Assembly (NCBI GenBank): GCA_964631945.1
Contig: CAZWAY010000003.1
Span: forward strand, 1 to 64,000
Length of the DNA stretch: 64,000 nucleotides
Reading direction: 5' to 3'
From: JABFRZ01 sp964631945
Lineage (GTDB): Bacteria > Planctomycetota > UBA1135 > GCA-002686595
The first letter of the stretch is position 1; each line of letters begins with the position of its first letter. A program made the translations under genes and the position numbers. Below the pieces are notes generated by a model. The model saw nothing but the letters and a program-made list of their open reading frames with translations. It was not told the origin of the DNA and ran no database searches. This document shows positions 10,092 to 20,311 of this stretch, one piece after another.

Positions 10092-13000
10092 ATGACCGAC
10101 AATCCCACCCCGTCCTTCGTTCGCATCGAGGTACTCCTCCGCGAAGTGCTTCGGGGGGGAGGGCTCGAGCGCGCCGATGGCAGGCCTCTGTACGCCTACA
10201 AGGTGACCAACGGCCAGCTGAGCCAGCTCGCCTATTCGCTGAAGAAGGTGCTCGAGGTGCGGAGCCACCTCGGACTCGACGAAGCTGCGGCGCTCGTCCT
10301 GCTCGCCGCTGGACGATTCTGTGCCCGGCACGAGACGGGGCATTGGCGGTGGGAGACGGCACTCGATGAGGTGCTCCCGACTACCTGGAGACCCGACGGC
10401 CGCTTTTACGAGACAGTCGAGCGTGGGCTCGCTTGGTGGCGCAGGAAGGTCGTCGTCGTGCGAGGAACCAGGGAGTTCCTCGTCACAGTCGCTTGCGAAG
10501 GTGGACTCCCCCTGGCGCTGGTAAGCCGCGAGGGAACTCACCTCAGGAACTACTTCGGCCGCTTGCTGAGGACGCGCGAGGAGTTCCCGACGCTCGACAT
10601 CGACGACTCTGCAAGGTCGCTGTCTTACCTGCTGCCGCGGACGCTCGTGAACGACTCGCTGCTGGCGTTTGCGGCGCTCCTCATCGATGCCGTCGCTGAT
10701 CTCAGGCAGCAGGTTCGGGGGGAAAGGGACCCGATCGAGGCGCTGAAGAGGAAGGTTTCTGATTGGGAGCATCGCATCCCGCTCAGGCTCGAGGAAGAGG
10801 ACGCCCGCGAACTGCTCAACGGTTTGCTTCGCGCGCCGGCACCCGAGCTCACTGCCAACCGGGACGAGGTGTTCCTCCGACTCCAGCTGGACACTCGGGG
10901 AGGGCTGAGGATCCGACGAGAGGCGGTCCTCCCATCGATCATGTCCACGGAAGGACTGGCTCGTCTCGTCGGATGCCCCGTCGACGAACTACCGGCTCGC
11001 GTGCTGCTGTCGATGGAAGCAAGTGACGGCGGGCGGAGGCCGTTTGCCAGGTGTACGCGGGTACACGGTGGCGAGAGCTATCGTCTGGAGCGCACGAGCG
11101 ATGCCAGGTACTCGAGCGGAACGGCCATGGTCGGCCGGGTCGACCTCATCACTACGGGCGCGGAAGGCTCCACCTGGCGCGTGCTGTTCCCGGGAGGTGA
11201 CGAACTGCCCGAGCTGCCGTGGATATTCGTCGACCCAGGAGAAGAGGCCACGACGGTGCGCGTGCTCGGCAGTGGATCGGTGAGAGTGCGAGCGCCGACT
11301 GTCCTTGTGGCCGTGCCTCCCGAAGTGAAACCCGTGGGCGGGGAGTCCACGCTTGTCGGCGAGTTGCCTGAGGTGACACGTTTGGTGTGGCGCGTCGGTG
11401 GTGAGGTGCGCTTTGAGCAGAACGGGGAAGCCGCCGTCGTTCGGACGAGCCAGGAACGAGACGACGACGCCCGCTTCGTCCTCAGCGGGAGTTCGACTTC
11501 GCTCGCACCCGGACTCCAGGCGTTCTGGCTCGGGACACCCCGCCTCTACGAGTTCGTCGAGGATGGCCGACGTCGCACCCTGAAAGGCACCGGCGTGCAG
11601 TGGAGGGCCATGGGCGCGACTTCGCGACAGTGGGCGCCGCTAGACGAACGAGCACGTGGTCGAGGCGAGATCCGCTACGTGGAGAACGGAGAGACTTTGT
11701 TCAAGACCCGCGTGACAATGCTGGCCCCGGACTTCTCATGCCGCGTGGAGCCCGGTCCAGGCAACCGGGAGGGTGCGCTGGTGATCCGTGGTCTCGGTAT
11801 CGACTCGGTTGCGCCGAAAGAGGAACCCGGCTGCAAGTTCGAGGTGGTGCCCGACGGTGACGACAGCCGGCGCATCGTCTGTCATCAAGCCTCGGATGCC
11901 GCGCGCCCCGCCAGCCTCACGGTCACGCTCGTGCTCCGTGGGGGCGGCAACGCAGTCGTGGAAGCGCCATTCCCCGCGCCGCAGGTAGCGTTCGTCGCGG
12001 CGCGCGGACGAGCGCTGTCGAGCCGGGCGAACGTCCCTTTGGAGAGGATTCCGAGCATCCGTGCATCGGTTCTGTCGCCTCGCACGGACGGCTACGCACT
12101 CGAGGCGCGGTGTTCGACTGGCAGATTCCATCTCTCCGACCTTTCGCGCGCTTCGGAGGGACGCTCTGAATTGCCCCTCGAGGTCGTCCTTCCCCGTGTC
12201 GAGCAGATGCTCGCCTCGGACGATGACCTGGACGCAGAGGTCGTGTTGCGGATCGTCCGGGTCGGGATCGAGAACCCGGGAGGAGACGCTCGACTGCGAG
12301 TGCGCAACTTCGAGCGCCGATTGATCCCATCGCCTGGCGTCGGAGTGGGCGAGACACTCCTCCGAATCGACGAGGCCGACGAGCAAGAGGACGCTCCTGC
12401 ACGAGCGGATGTGCGGCTCATGGCCACTCCGATGTGGGCTCCGGCGTCGGAACCAGTACGCCTGCCCACGAATGGTGAGGTCGACGTGTGGCGCTTCCCG
12501 CACGAGGGCGCGGTTCCTGGACCTTGGTTGGTCACGGCCTGGGAAGGAGAGCACTTGGTCGCGAGGCCGACCTGCTTCGTGGCGCGAGCGACAGCCACGG
12601 ACGAGGTCTCGATCGAGCAGCCGGGCGAGCAAGAGCTGCTCACCCTCGCGGATGTAGTGCAACTGCACGGGGAGCCGCTGACGGAAGCTCTGGCGAAGGC
12701 GCTCCAACGGATCGGATCGAACCCGGAAGATGGCGACTGGGTCCTACTGGGCCAGTATCTCGACACCCTCGACGCGCTTCCCGCGAACACCTACGAAGTG
12801 ATCAAGGCACTCGTAAGGCATCCAGATGCTGTCGCGCTCGCCGCGATGAACTCGCTCTCGAGTCCGCGGTTCCCCATCATGTGGGAACGGCTGGAGCGAC
12901 TACCATTTTTGTGGGCTCTCGTACCATTCCGATCTTGGATCGGAGCTGCCCGCAACCTGCTCGTCGCGCACCGGCGGGTGTGGGACAAGCTGCCGGACGA

Positions 13001-13538
13001 CCTTCGGACGACATACGATCCGACGGCAAGCGTCAGGGCGCTCGTGTCGAGACTGAGGGACCACGCGGACCGCAGGTCTCCATTCCTGGAGTGCACGGCG
13101 GATGCGTTGACGGTCTTGCTCTTCGGCGACGTCCCGAAGCCCGGACTACTCGCCAAGGCCATGCGCAGCAAGGACGCGAAGGAGCTCCTGGTCGATCTGG
13201 ACGAGGCTCACAACCGAGTGCGCATCCGCAACGAAGGAAGGACGTGGCCGCAGCAGAAGATGGGGACGATGCTCGATCGTGCTGGCGTGCCTCAGGACGA
13301 CCAGAGGCTCATCCCGTGGATCAAGCCGCGTCGGCAGGACACGAACTCGGTGCTGAATGCCCCTGTCGTAGCAGCGGCCGTGTCGCTTCTGCTTCCCGAG
13401 GGAAGCGCTGTGGACCGTGAGACGGTGATCGCCTTGCAGGAAATGCGGAGTTTCGACTCCGAGTGGTTCGATGAGGCGCACGCGGTGGCAACGGCGGTGC
13501 TAATGGCGAAGTGGCTCGATCGGGAACGCGGAGGCTGA
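10092..13538 (+). CDS. druH: DruH-like protein of type III Druantia
   Basis: Large protein of 1,148 aa with no catalytic motif I can identify. The N-terminus (RPLYAYKVTNGQLSQLAYSL near 28-47, then GRFCARHETGHWRWETAL near 75-92) resembles from memory the STY4851/ECs_5259 family, which contains DruH. Size and position immediately before a DruE-type helicase match type III Druantia, which consists of only druH and druE. The middle (about 300-800) looks beta-rich and repetitive, as in large scaffold proteins. Its stop is 1 nt before the next ATG, so the two are co-translated. The DruH name rests on remembered sequence and context, not on a search. Confidence 0.72.
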   Translation: MTDNPTPSFVRIEVLLREVLRGGGLERADGRPLYAYKVTNGQLSQLAYSLKKVLEVRSHLGLDEAAALVLLAAGRFCARHETGHWRWETALDEVLPTTWRPDGRFYETVERGLAWWRRKVVVVRGTREFLVTVACEGGLPLALVSREGTHLRNYFGRLLRTREEFPTLDIDDSARSLSYLLPRTLVNDSLLAFAALLIDAVADLRQQVRGERDPIEALKRKVSDWEHRIPLRLEEEDARELLNGLLRAPAPELTANRDEVFLRLQLDTRGGLRIRREAVLPSIMSTEGLARLVGCPVDELPARVLLSMEASDGGRRPFARCTRVHGGESYRLERTSDARYSSGTAMVGRVDLITTGAEGSTWRVLFPGGDELPELPWIFVDPGEEATTVRVLGSGSVRVRAPTVLVAVPPEVKPVGGESTLVGELPEVTRLVWRVGGEVRFEQNGEAAVVRTSQERDDDARFVLSGSSTSLAPGLQAFWLGTPRLYEFVEDGRRRTLKGTGVQWRAMGATSRQWAPLDERARGRGEIRYVENGETLFKTRVTMLAPDFSCRVEPGPGNREGALVIRGLGIDSVAPKEEPGCKFEVVPDGDDSRRIVCHQASDAARPASLTVTLVLRGGGNAVVEAPFPAPQVAFVAARGRALSSRANVPLERIPSIRASVLSPRTDGYALEARCSTGRFHLSDLSRASEGRSELPLEVVLPRVEQMLASDDDLDAEVVLRIVRVGIENPGGDARLRVRNFERRLIPSPGVGVGETLLRIDEADEQEDAPARADVRLMATPMWAPASEPVRLPTNGEVDVWRFPHEGAVPGPWLVTAWEGEHLVARPTCFVARATATDEVSIEQPGEQELLTLADVVQLHGEPLTEALAKALQRIGSNPEDGDWVLLGQYLDTLDALPANTYEVIKALVRHPDAVALAAMNSLSSPRFPIMWERLERLPFLWALVPFRSWIGAARNLLVAHRRVWDKLPDDLRTTYDPTASVRALVSRLRDHADRRSPFLECTADALTVLLFGDVPKPGLLAKAMRSKDAKELLVDLDEAHNRVRIRNEGRTWPQQKMGTMLDRAGVPQDDQRLIPWIKPRRQDTNSVLNAPVVAAAVSLLLPEGSAVDRETVIALQEMRSFDSEWFDEAHAVATAVLMAKWLDRERGG

Positions 13539-13539
13539 G

Positions 13540-16500
13540 ATGCAGGACAAGTTCTTCAGCGCATTGGCAGAGGAGTGGCGGAAGAGGTCCCATCGAGCCC
13601 TGGTGAGCCAGGTCTCGCCAGCGAACGCGGCGCTCCGCAGTCGCCTCAAGGAGATGCTGGATCGCCCCGCAGGTGAACAGGGTGGCTTCGTCGCGGAGCC
13701 CATCGTCGAGTCGCTCTTCGAGTGGGATCGCCACGATCGCGAGCTGAAGGACCTCGATTACCTCAGACCCGAGTTGGTGGCCGCGTTGGACACGCCGCCA
13801 GTCGAGTACGAGCACGTGAGGTTCGCCGCCGACTGGAGGCCGTACAAGCACCAGCACCGAGCGTGGACCGCGCTCGAATCGAAGACGCCCAAGTCGGTCA
13901 TCGTCAGCACAGGCACCGCGAGCGGCAAGACCGAGTGCTTCTTGGTCCCGATCCTGAACGACTTGGTTCGCGAGTCGGCGTCGAGGGGGAGGCTCACGGG
14001 CGTCCGGGCGCTGTTCCTGTATCCGCTCAACGCGCTGATCAACAGCCAGCGCGAGCGACTGTACGGGTGGACTCACCACTTCGAGGATCGAGTGCGATTC
14101 TGCCTCTACAACGGCGGCACCCCGGATCGTGTGAAGGCCGCGCTCCAAGCCAATCATCCCAACGAGGTCAAGAGCAGAAAAGAGCTGCGCGCCGATCCCC
14201 CCCCCTTGCTCGTCACCAACGCGACGATGCTGGAGTACATGCTCGTGCGATCTGTCGACGCTGGCATCGTGCAAGCGTCGAAGGGGCATCTGCGCTGGAT
14301 CGTCCTCGACGAAGCTCATACCTACGTAGGTTCCGCTGCGGCTGAGATTTCCCTACTGCTGCGACGGGTCATGCACGCATTCGGAGCAGACCCGAAATCG
14401 ATTCGCTTCGTCGCGACCTCGGCCACGATGGGTAGTGCAGAGGCACCCGAGGAACTGAGGCGATATCTCGCCGACCTTGCTGGCATCGCGCCTGACCAGG
14501 TGGTGGTCGTGACGGGGAGCCGGGTGCCACCCACGCTCGATCCAGACCAGGTCTCTCGGAGCACTCCTCTGCCAGAGCTGGAGGAACTCGAAGCTCTCTC
14601 CGCCGAGGGACGATTCGACAGGCTCGCCGGATGCGCCCCCGTTCGGGCGCTACGTGACGAGCTCCGATCTGGGCCGATGCCGGTCTCCCGTGTATGGGCT
14701 CGCCTGACCGGGAAACCCGAATTCGAGGTGTCAGCCGAAGACGGTCGCACCGCGCTGCGCTACCTCGACCTCTGCTCGACCGCGCAGGCGAAGTCCACGC
14801 ACCTGCTGCCGCTGCGCGGGCACTTCTTCCATCGCGTCCAACCCGGTGCGTGGGTGTGTTCGAATCGGGCATGCCCCGGTCGCGAAGGGACGGCCCTCGA
14901 GGACTTGGGGTGGCCATTCGGGGCGCTCTTCCTGGAGCGGAGAGACCACTGCGACCGATGCTCGTGCCGAGTCTTCGAGATGGTGTCTTGCTCCGACTGC
15001 GGTGCAGAACACCTCGTGGCGAAGCGCGTCGACGAAGGAGGGAAGGAGCTACTGACCGCCTGCAGATGGCAGGGCGGCATGCTCGACGCGGATGCGGAGG
15101 AAGGCGAGGAGGAGGAAGAGGGCGCAGCAGAACGTACGGACCCGACGCTCGAGTTGGTCTATGGTGGCGATCCTACCGAACGGGTGTCGTCGGCCTGTGC
15201 GTTCGATCCCAAGACCGGCGAGTACGACGGCACAGGAGAAGCGACTCTCCGATTGGTACTGAGGGACGCCGACGACCTATGGCGGTGCGCGCGGTGTGGA
15301 GGACGTCACAGTCCGAAGAGAGAGATCCTGCGGCCACTCCGACTCGGGACGAACTTCTTCCTGAGCGCGGCGATCCCCGCCCTGCTCGAGCGATTGCCCG
15401 AACACGAGGACCAGCCCGGTCTCAGCCCCATGCGTGGCCGTCGCATGATCACGTTCAGCGACAGTCGGCAGGGAACAGCGCGGTTCGCGGCGAAGATGCA
15501 GCTCGAGTCCGAACGGAACTTCGTTCGCAGCTTCGTCTACCACAAGCTCTGGTCGCTCGCCGCGCAGGATCTTGGCGGTGAGGTCGCTCGCCTCGACTCC
15601 GAGATCGAAGCGTTGACGCCGTTCGCCGAGTCGAATCCTGTCCTGCGAGGCGTCGTCGCGGAGAAGGAGCGCACGAAGCAGGAACTTCTCGTGCGTAACA
15701 GCGCGCCGAGGATCTCTTGGGCGGACCTGGTGTCCGCGCTCGCGGCAGAGCCGACCGTGCGCACCTGGATGCGCGAGAACCAGAAGGCTCGCTACCTACC
15801 CGCGGACCTGCCTGCAGAGGCGTGGGCGGAGCTGTGCCTCTACCGAGAGTTCCTGCGGAGGGCAAAGCGCCAGAACTCGCTCGAGACCCTGGGACTCGCC
15901 TCAGTGACATACCCGGCCTTGAACGCCGTGGTGACCGCCCCGGGTTCGTGGACGAAGCGCGGCCTCGACGTAGTGCAGTGGAGAGAGTTCCTCGCCCTGT
16001 GCCTCGACCACTCCGTCCGAGCTCAAGGAGCGACGAACGTCCCGCACCAGTACATGCGTTGGATGGGGATGCGGTTCACCACGCGACGGATCACGCCTCC
16101 CGAGACGCCGTTCAAGAAGCGTGTGAGCTACCCGTGGCCGTGCCCATCAGGGAACAGACCGCTCCCCCGCGTGGCTCAGCTCTTGTGCGAGGCGCTGCAG
16201 CTCCGTGAGAAGGAACCTGGCGACAGGGCGCTCATCACGGAGCTCCTCACTCAGGCGTGGGGGGCGATGCGTCATGCGCGAGTGTTTGAGGAGGACTCGG
16301 AGGGCTTCTTGCTGATGTTCCCGAAGCAGATCGAGATCGCTGCAGTCCGTGCGGCGCATGTCTGCCCGGTGACGCGCCGAGCCTTGGACAGGACACTGCT
16401 CGGTATCACGCCCTACGTCGATCCTCGGCTCGCTGCGAGCAAGGTCCGTTGTGTAGAGCTCCGGATGCCACGCCTACGCCACCCCTTCCGCAGGCGACCC

Positions 16501-19500
16501 GAGTCAGGTGTCCAAGACCAACATGCGGTTCGCGACTGGTGCGAGCAGGATGCCGAGGTGGCCGAGGCCAGACGGCTTGGAGTGTGGACGGAGTTCAGCG
16601 ACCGGATCGCCGAGTTCGCCGACTACATCTCCGTGGGTGAACACTCCGCACAACAAGATCGCAGGCGACTGCAGGAGTTGGAGAGCCAGTTCAAGCGCGG
16701 ACGGATGAACATCCTCTCCTGCTCAACGACCATGGAGATGGGCGTCGACATCGGTGGACTCGTCGCCGTGGGGATGAACAACGCTCCCCCCGGACCAGCC
16801 AACTTCCTGCAGCGGTCTGGACGTGCAGGTCGGCGTGGTCAGTCCAGGGCCGTGACCCTCACCGTGTGTCAGGCATCACCTCACGGGGAGGCGGTGTTCG
16901 CTAACCCGATGTGGCCCTTCACGACTCCCGTGCACGTCCCCCGCGTCTCGCTGGAAAGCGAGCGCATCGTTCGCCGTCACCTGAACGCGCTCCTTCTGTC
17001 ACGGTTCCTCACGATGCAAGGCGGCTCGTACCTGAGCCTGAAGTGCAGCGGGTTCTTCCGCGCCGAGCAGGGTGCCGGAATGGCGCTCGCCGAACGCCTG
17101 GCGGAGTGGCTCGAAAGCACCGCATCGTCCGACGAAGTAGTCGCTCCTGGAGCCGAACGACTCCTCGCCCGAACGCCTCTCCAGTCGGCTGCCCTGCCAG
17201 GACTCGCAGAAGACTCGGCCGAGGCGATGCGGGCCATCCACAAGCGGTGGCTCGAGGAGGACGCTGTGATCGCCGCCGACCTCGACGCCGTCGGAGGAGA
17301 ACCACAGAAGGGGCAGACGCCGACCCCGGAGCAGAGCGCGGTCCTCTTCCAGCGGAAGCGGATGTGGGGAGAGTACCTGCTCGCGAGCCTGTGCTCCGAG
17401 GGATTCCTTCCGTCGCACGGATTCCCGCTCCACGTGATTCCGTTCATTCCCACGACCTACGAGCTACTGCTGGCGGAGGAGAAGGCGGAGAAAAACAGGG
17501 CCGAGGACGATCCGTCCCCTGGCGAATCGGCCCCGGGGTTCCGACGCGAGTACCCGTCGCGACACCTGGCGGTCGCCGTTCGCGAGTACGCGCCGGACTC
17601 CGTGGTCGTCCTGGACGGTCTCGTGCACGAATCGAAAGGGCTCCTCCTCAGCTGGCAACTGCCGCCTGGTGACGACGAGCGACACGAGGTGCAGGCCCTG
17701 CGTCATGCATGGCGCTGCAAGGAATGTGGTGCGAGCGCAACAGGGAGGAAGGCGCTCGAGCACTGCGGACGCTGCGGATCTGATCAACTCTCAGTGCAGC
17801 GTTTCATCGAGCCTTCCGGTTTCGCGGTCGACATCCGATCCACGCCAGACACCGACGTCACTCGACAGACCGTCGTGCCGTTCCGCGAGCCCTGGATCTC
17901 GGTTGGATCTGCGACATGGGCATCCCTGGCCGACATGCGGGTCGGACGTTGTCGCTACGACCCCGACGGCGTCGTCTTCCATCGCAGCGCGGGCCTGCAC
18001 GGCTTGGGATACGCAGTCTGCCTGGAATGTGGACGGGCGGCCTCCATGGTCGAGGAAGGCGTCGCACCGTCCGAGATGGAGGACCACGACCGGCTTCGGA
18101 GAGGCAGCAAGAAGTCGGGTTCGAGCAAGTGCTCTGCTCGGATCGGCGGCTTCAAGGTCCAGCTCGGGCTTCGGCTCGGAGGTGAGCAACACACCGATGT
18201 CTTCGAGATGCAACTCGCCGACCCATCAACGGGGACCTGGCTGAACGACGCGGACGTCACCGCGTCGGTTGCCGTTGCGATGCGTCAGGCCGTCGCGGAG
18301 CAACTAGGCATCGACGTGCGTGAGGTCGGATGGGCGACTTCCGTCGGGGCCTCGGAGGGAGGGGCCGCGAGACGATCGATCCTGTTGTACGACTCGGCCA
18401 GTGGCGGTGCCGGGTACGTTGCTCAAGCAGCACGCGACGTCCCCGGACTCCTGCGGCGGGCACGACGCGTACTGGAGTGTTCGCGGGGTTGCGATGCTGC
18501 GTGCCACGCCTGCCTGCTCGCATTCGATACCCAAGACGCGGCGGAACGCCTCGACAGGCATGCGGCGCTCGAGTTCCTCACGCCCTCGTTGTTGGAGGCG
18601 CTCGAGCTCCCCGAGGAACTTCGGGTCCTGGGCGTCGAATCGCGGCTCGAGACGTCTGGAGTGTCTCAGGCGCTGCTCCGTAGCGCGAGGGAAGGTGGTG
18701 TCACCGCGGTTCGACTGTTCCTCGGAGGGGACGCCGCCGAGTGGGACGCGGAGTCCTGGCCGCTTTGGTTGGACCTGTTCGACCTCTCCAGGCGTGGCGT
18801 GCGCGTCGAACTCGCACTCCCTCAGCAGGTGCTCAGCGCGCTCGACTGGCGCGAGTCACAGGCCTTCGCAGCACGATGCCAAGCTGGTGGGTTGAGCGTG
18901 ATGGTTTGCGATGACCCACTGCCTGCGACCCGAGGACTGGCCGTCGTCGCCGAAGTGTCCTTCGCCGACGAGGTCGTCCGATGGGCGACGACCGCGCCCG
19001 AGGAGCTGGTGCTCTCGGGGGCGTGGTGTCGCTCGGCCCACGCGCGCCGAGTCACAGGCAAGACGAAAGGCGCGCCGACCGCACTGCGCGCGAGGTCACC
19101 TGCCGTCGACGAGCTACCCCGACCCGCACCGGGACAGTTCAAGCGAATCGCGCTCACTCGCCAACTCGACGGCAGCATCACCGGCCTCGGTGAGAGGTTC
19201 TGGCGGATCATCGAAGGAACCTCACCTGCATTGCGAGAGCGCCTCGAAGGGGCCGTCCCCCTGCGCTCGCTGATTTACTCCGACCGCTACGTCAGATCGC
19301 CGCTCGTAGCGAGACTCGTGCGGTGCGTCGTCGATGGTCTACGCGGAAGACGCGGCGGCGTGGGGACTCGAACGAACGTGACTATCCGCACCACGTCCAA
19401 CCCTGACGATCGACGGCGGCCGTGGTCGCTCGGCGACGACTGGGTGTCGCGTTCGGACCACGAGTCCGTGCTCGTGGCCCTCTTCGGCGACGTTCCTGGC

Positions 19501-19764
19501 GCAAGCGTGCTCGTCAAGGGGATGTCCGATGCGACGGCGCACCACCGCGAGCTGAAGCTCGAGTGGGAAGACGGGACCGCGTTCGAGATCCAGCTCGATC
19601 ATGGGCTCGGGTTCCTCAAGCTCCGTCGCAAGGTCCAGCACCGGTTCGACGAAGCTCCGGACGTTCAGGCAAGGAAGATTCGAGCCGTAGAAGGTGTCGT
19701 GGGGCACGACGGCTCGCATCCTGTGTTCGTGTTCGCGAGCGGTGTGTTCGTGCCTCCGAAGTGA
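13540..19764 (+). CDS. druE: DruE-like giant DEAH helicase with DUF1998
   Basis: Helicase of 2,074 aa, the hallmark of Druantia. Walker A is STGTASGKTECF near 122, the DEAH box is IVLDEAHTYVG near 253, and the second lobe carries STTMEMGVDIGGL and QRSGRAGRRGQ near 1055-1095. Cysteine clusters suggesting zinc ribbons lie near 440-490 and 1395-1415. The DUF1998 signature (DSASGGAGYVAQAA, then CDAACHACLLAF) lies near 1615-1665. The last ~400 residues are unassigned and look alpha/beta. Its length matches DruE of about 2,000 aa. It is the second DUF1998/helicase set in this locus, after DrmA/DrmB. It starts 1 nt after druH ends. Confidence 0.85.
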   Translation: MQDKFFSALAEEWRKRSHRALVSQVSPANAALRSRLKEMLDRPAGEQGGFVAEPIVESLFEWDRHDRELKDLDYLRPELVAALDTPPVEYEHVRFAADWRPYKHQHRAWTALESKTPKSVIVSTGTASGKTECFLVPILNDLVRESASRGRLTGVRALFLYPLNALINSQRERLYGWTHHFEDRVRFCLYNGGTPDRVKAALQANHPNEVKSRKELRADPPPLLVTNATMLEYMLVRSVDAGIVQASKGHLRWIVLDEAHTYVGSAAAEISLLLRRVMHAFGADPKSIRFVATSATMGSAEAPEELRRYLADLAGIAPDQVVVVTGSRVPPTLDPDQVSRSTPLPELEELEALSAEGRFDRLAGCAPVRALRDELRSGPMPVSRVWARLTGKPEFEVSAEDGRTALRYLDLCSTAQAKSTHLLPLRGHFFHRVQPGAWVCSNRACPGREGTALEDLGWPFGALFLERRDHCDRCSCRVFEMVSCSDCGAEHLVAKRVDEGGKELLTACRWQGGMLDADAEEGEEEEEGAAERTDPTLELVYGGDPTERVSSACAFDPKTGEYDGTGEATLRLVLRDADDLWRCARCGGRHSPKREILRPLRLGTNFFLSAAIPALLERLPEHEDQPGLSPMRGRRMITFSDSRQGTARFAAKMQLESERNFVRSFVYHKLWSLAAQDLGGEVARLDSEIEALTPFAESNPVLRGVVAEKERTKQELLVRNSAPRISWADLVSALAAEPTVRTWMRENQKARYLPADLPAEAWAELCLYREFLRRAKRQNSLETLGLASVTYPALNAVVTAPGSWTKRGLDVVQWREFLALCLDHSVRAQGATNVPHQYMRWMGMRFTTRRITPPETPFKKRVSYPWPCPSGNRPLPRVAQLLCEALQLREKEPGDRALITELLTQAWGAMRHARVFEEDSEGFLLMFPKQIEIAAVRAAHVCPVTRRALDRTLLGITPYVDPRLAASKVRCVELRMPRLRHPFRRRPESGVQDQHAVRDWCEQDAEVAEARRLGVWTEFSDRIAEFADYISVGEHSAQQDRRRLQELESQFKRGRMNILSCSTTMEMGVDIGGLVAVGMNNAPPGPANFLQRSGRAGRRGQSRAVTLTVCQASPHGEAVFANPMWPFTTPVHVPRVSLESERIVRRHLNALLLSRFLTMQGGSYLSLKCSGFFRAEQGAGMALAERLAEWLESTASSDEVVAPGAERLLARTPLQSAALPGLAEDSAEAMRAIHKRWLEEDAVIAADLDAVGGEPQKGQTPTPEQSAVLFQRKRMWGEYLLASLCSEGFLPSHGFPLHVIPFIPTTYELLLAEEKAEKNRAEDDPSPGESAPGFRREYPSRHLAVAVREYAPDSVVVLDGLVHESKGLLLSWQLPPGDDERHEVQALRHAWRCKECGASATGRKALEHCGRCGSDQLSVQRFIEPSGFAVDIRSTPDTDVTRQTVVPFREPWISVGSATWASLADMRVGRCRYDPDGVVFHRSAGLHGLGYAVCLECGRAASMVEEGVAPSEMEDHDRLRRGSKKSGSSKCSARIGGFKVQLGLRLGGEQHTDVFEMQLADPSTGTWLNDADVTASVAVAMRQAVAEQLGIDVREVGWATSVGASEGGAARRSILLYDSASGGAGYVAQAARDVPGLLRRARRVLECSRGCDAACHACLLAFDTQDAAERLDRHAALEFLTPSLLEALELPEELRVLGVESRLETSGVSQALLRSAREGGVTAVRLFLGGDAAEWDAESWPLWLDLFDLSRRGVRVELALPQQVLSALDWRESQAFAARCQAGGLSVMVCDDPLPATRGLAVVAEVSFADEVVRWATTAPEELVLSGAWCRSAHARRVTGKTKGAPTALRARSPAVDELPRPAPGQFKRIALTRQLDGSITGLGERFWRIIEGTSPALRERLEGAVPLRSLIYSDRYVRSPLVARLVRCVVDGLRGRRGGVGTRTNVTIRTTSNPDDRRRPWSLGDDWVSRSDHESVLVALFGDVPGASVLVKGMSDATAHHRELKLEWEDGTAFEIQLDHGLGFLKLRRKVQHRFDEAPDVQARKIRAVEGVVGHDGSHPVFVFASGVFVPPK

Positions 19765-19789
19765 GGAGTGCGGGGTGGAGTGAGCGACG

Positions 19790-20269
19790 ATGTCGAACTC
19801 TGATTCACGCAAGTCGACTCCGCCGACCGCCGGCGTGCGTCGTCGGATGATGGCAACGAAGCAGCGTGACACTCCCGGCGAGCTACTGATTCGCAAGATC
19901 CTCCACACGCAGGGCCTTCGATACTCGGTCGACGCGCCGGCCCTGGCGTCATCGAGAAGGAGGGCCGACATCGTGTTCCGCGGGTCGCGGGTCGCAGTCT
20001 TCGTCGATGGTTGCTTCTGGCACTCTTGCCCAGAGCATCGAACTCGGCCGAAGAAGAACGCTGCGTGGTGGAAGGCGAAGCTGGCCGCGAACGTTCGCCG
20101 CGATCGGGACACCGATCGGGAGCTTCGCTCGGCGGGTTGGGTAGTCATTCGTGTGTGGACCCATGAGGATCCGGGCCGAGCGGCCACGAAGATCCAGCGA
20201 GTCGTTGCTGCACGCCGACTGGAGCCGAGCCGTGGCCGACGTCCTGGACGCCCCCCTCTTGTTCGATGA
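19790..20269 (+). CDS. vsr: Vsr-like very short patch repair endonuclease
   Basis: PD-(D/E)xK-fold nuclease of 159 aa. The Vsr signature is RADIVFRGSRVAVFVDGCFW near 57-77, followed by HSCPEH and a WW...K...N...RD...D.EL...GW pattern. Vsr enzymes nick at T:G mismatches made when 5-methylcytosine deaminates, and are usually paired with a cytosine-5 methylase, as here. The ATG at 19790 is used; an internal start at the MMATKQ methionines near residue 20 is possible because the first 20 residues are not conserved-looking. It lies 25 nt after druE and 42 nt before the methylase. In a defence locus it could instead be a dedicated restriction nuclease. Confidence 0.82.
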   Translation: MSNSDSRKSTPPTAGVRRRMMATKQRDTPGELLIRKILHTQGLRYSVDAPALASSRRRADIVFRGSRVAVFVDGCFWHSCPEHRTRPKKNAAWWKAKLAANVRRDRDTDRELRSAGWVVIRVWTHEDPGRAATKIQRVVAARRLEPSRGRRPGRPPLVR

Positions 20270-20311
20270 GGGCTCGAGATCTCGGCGGAACTGTGCTGTA
20301 ATCCGATCGAG

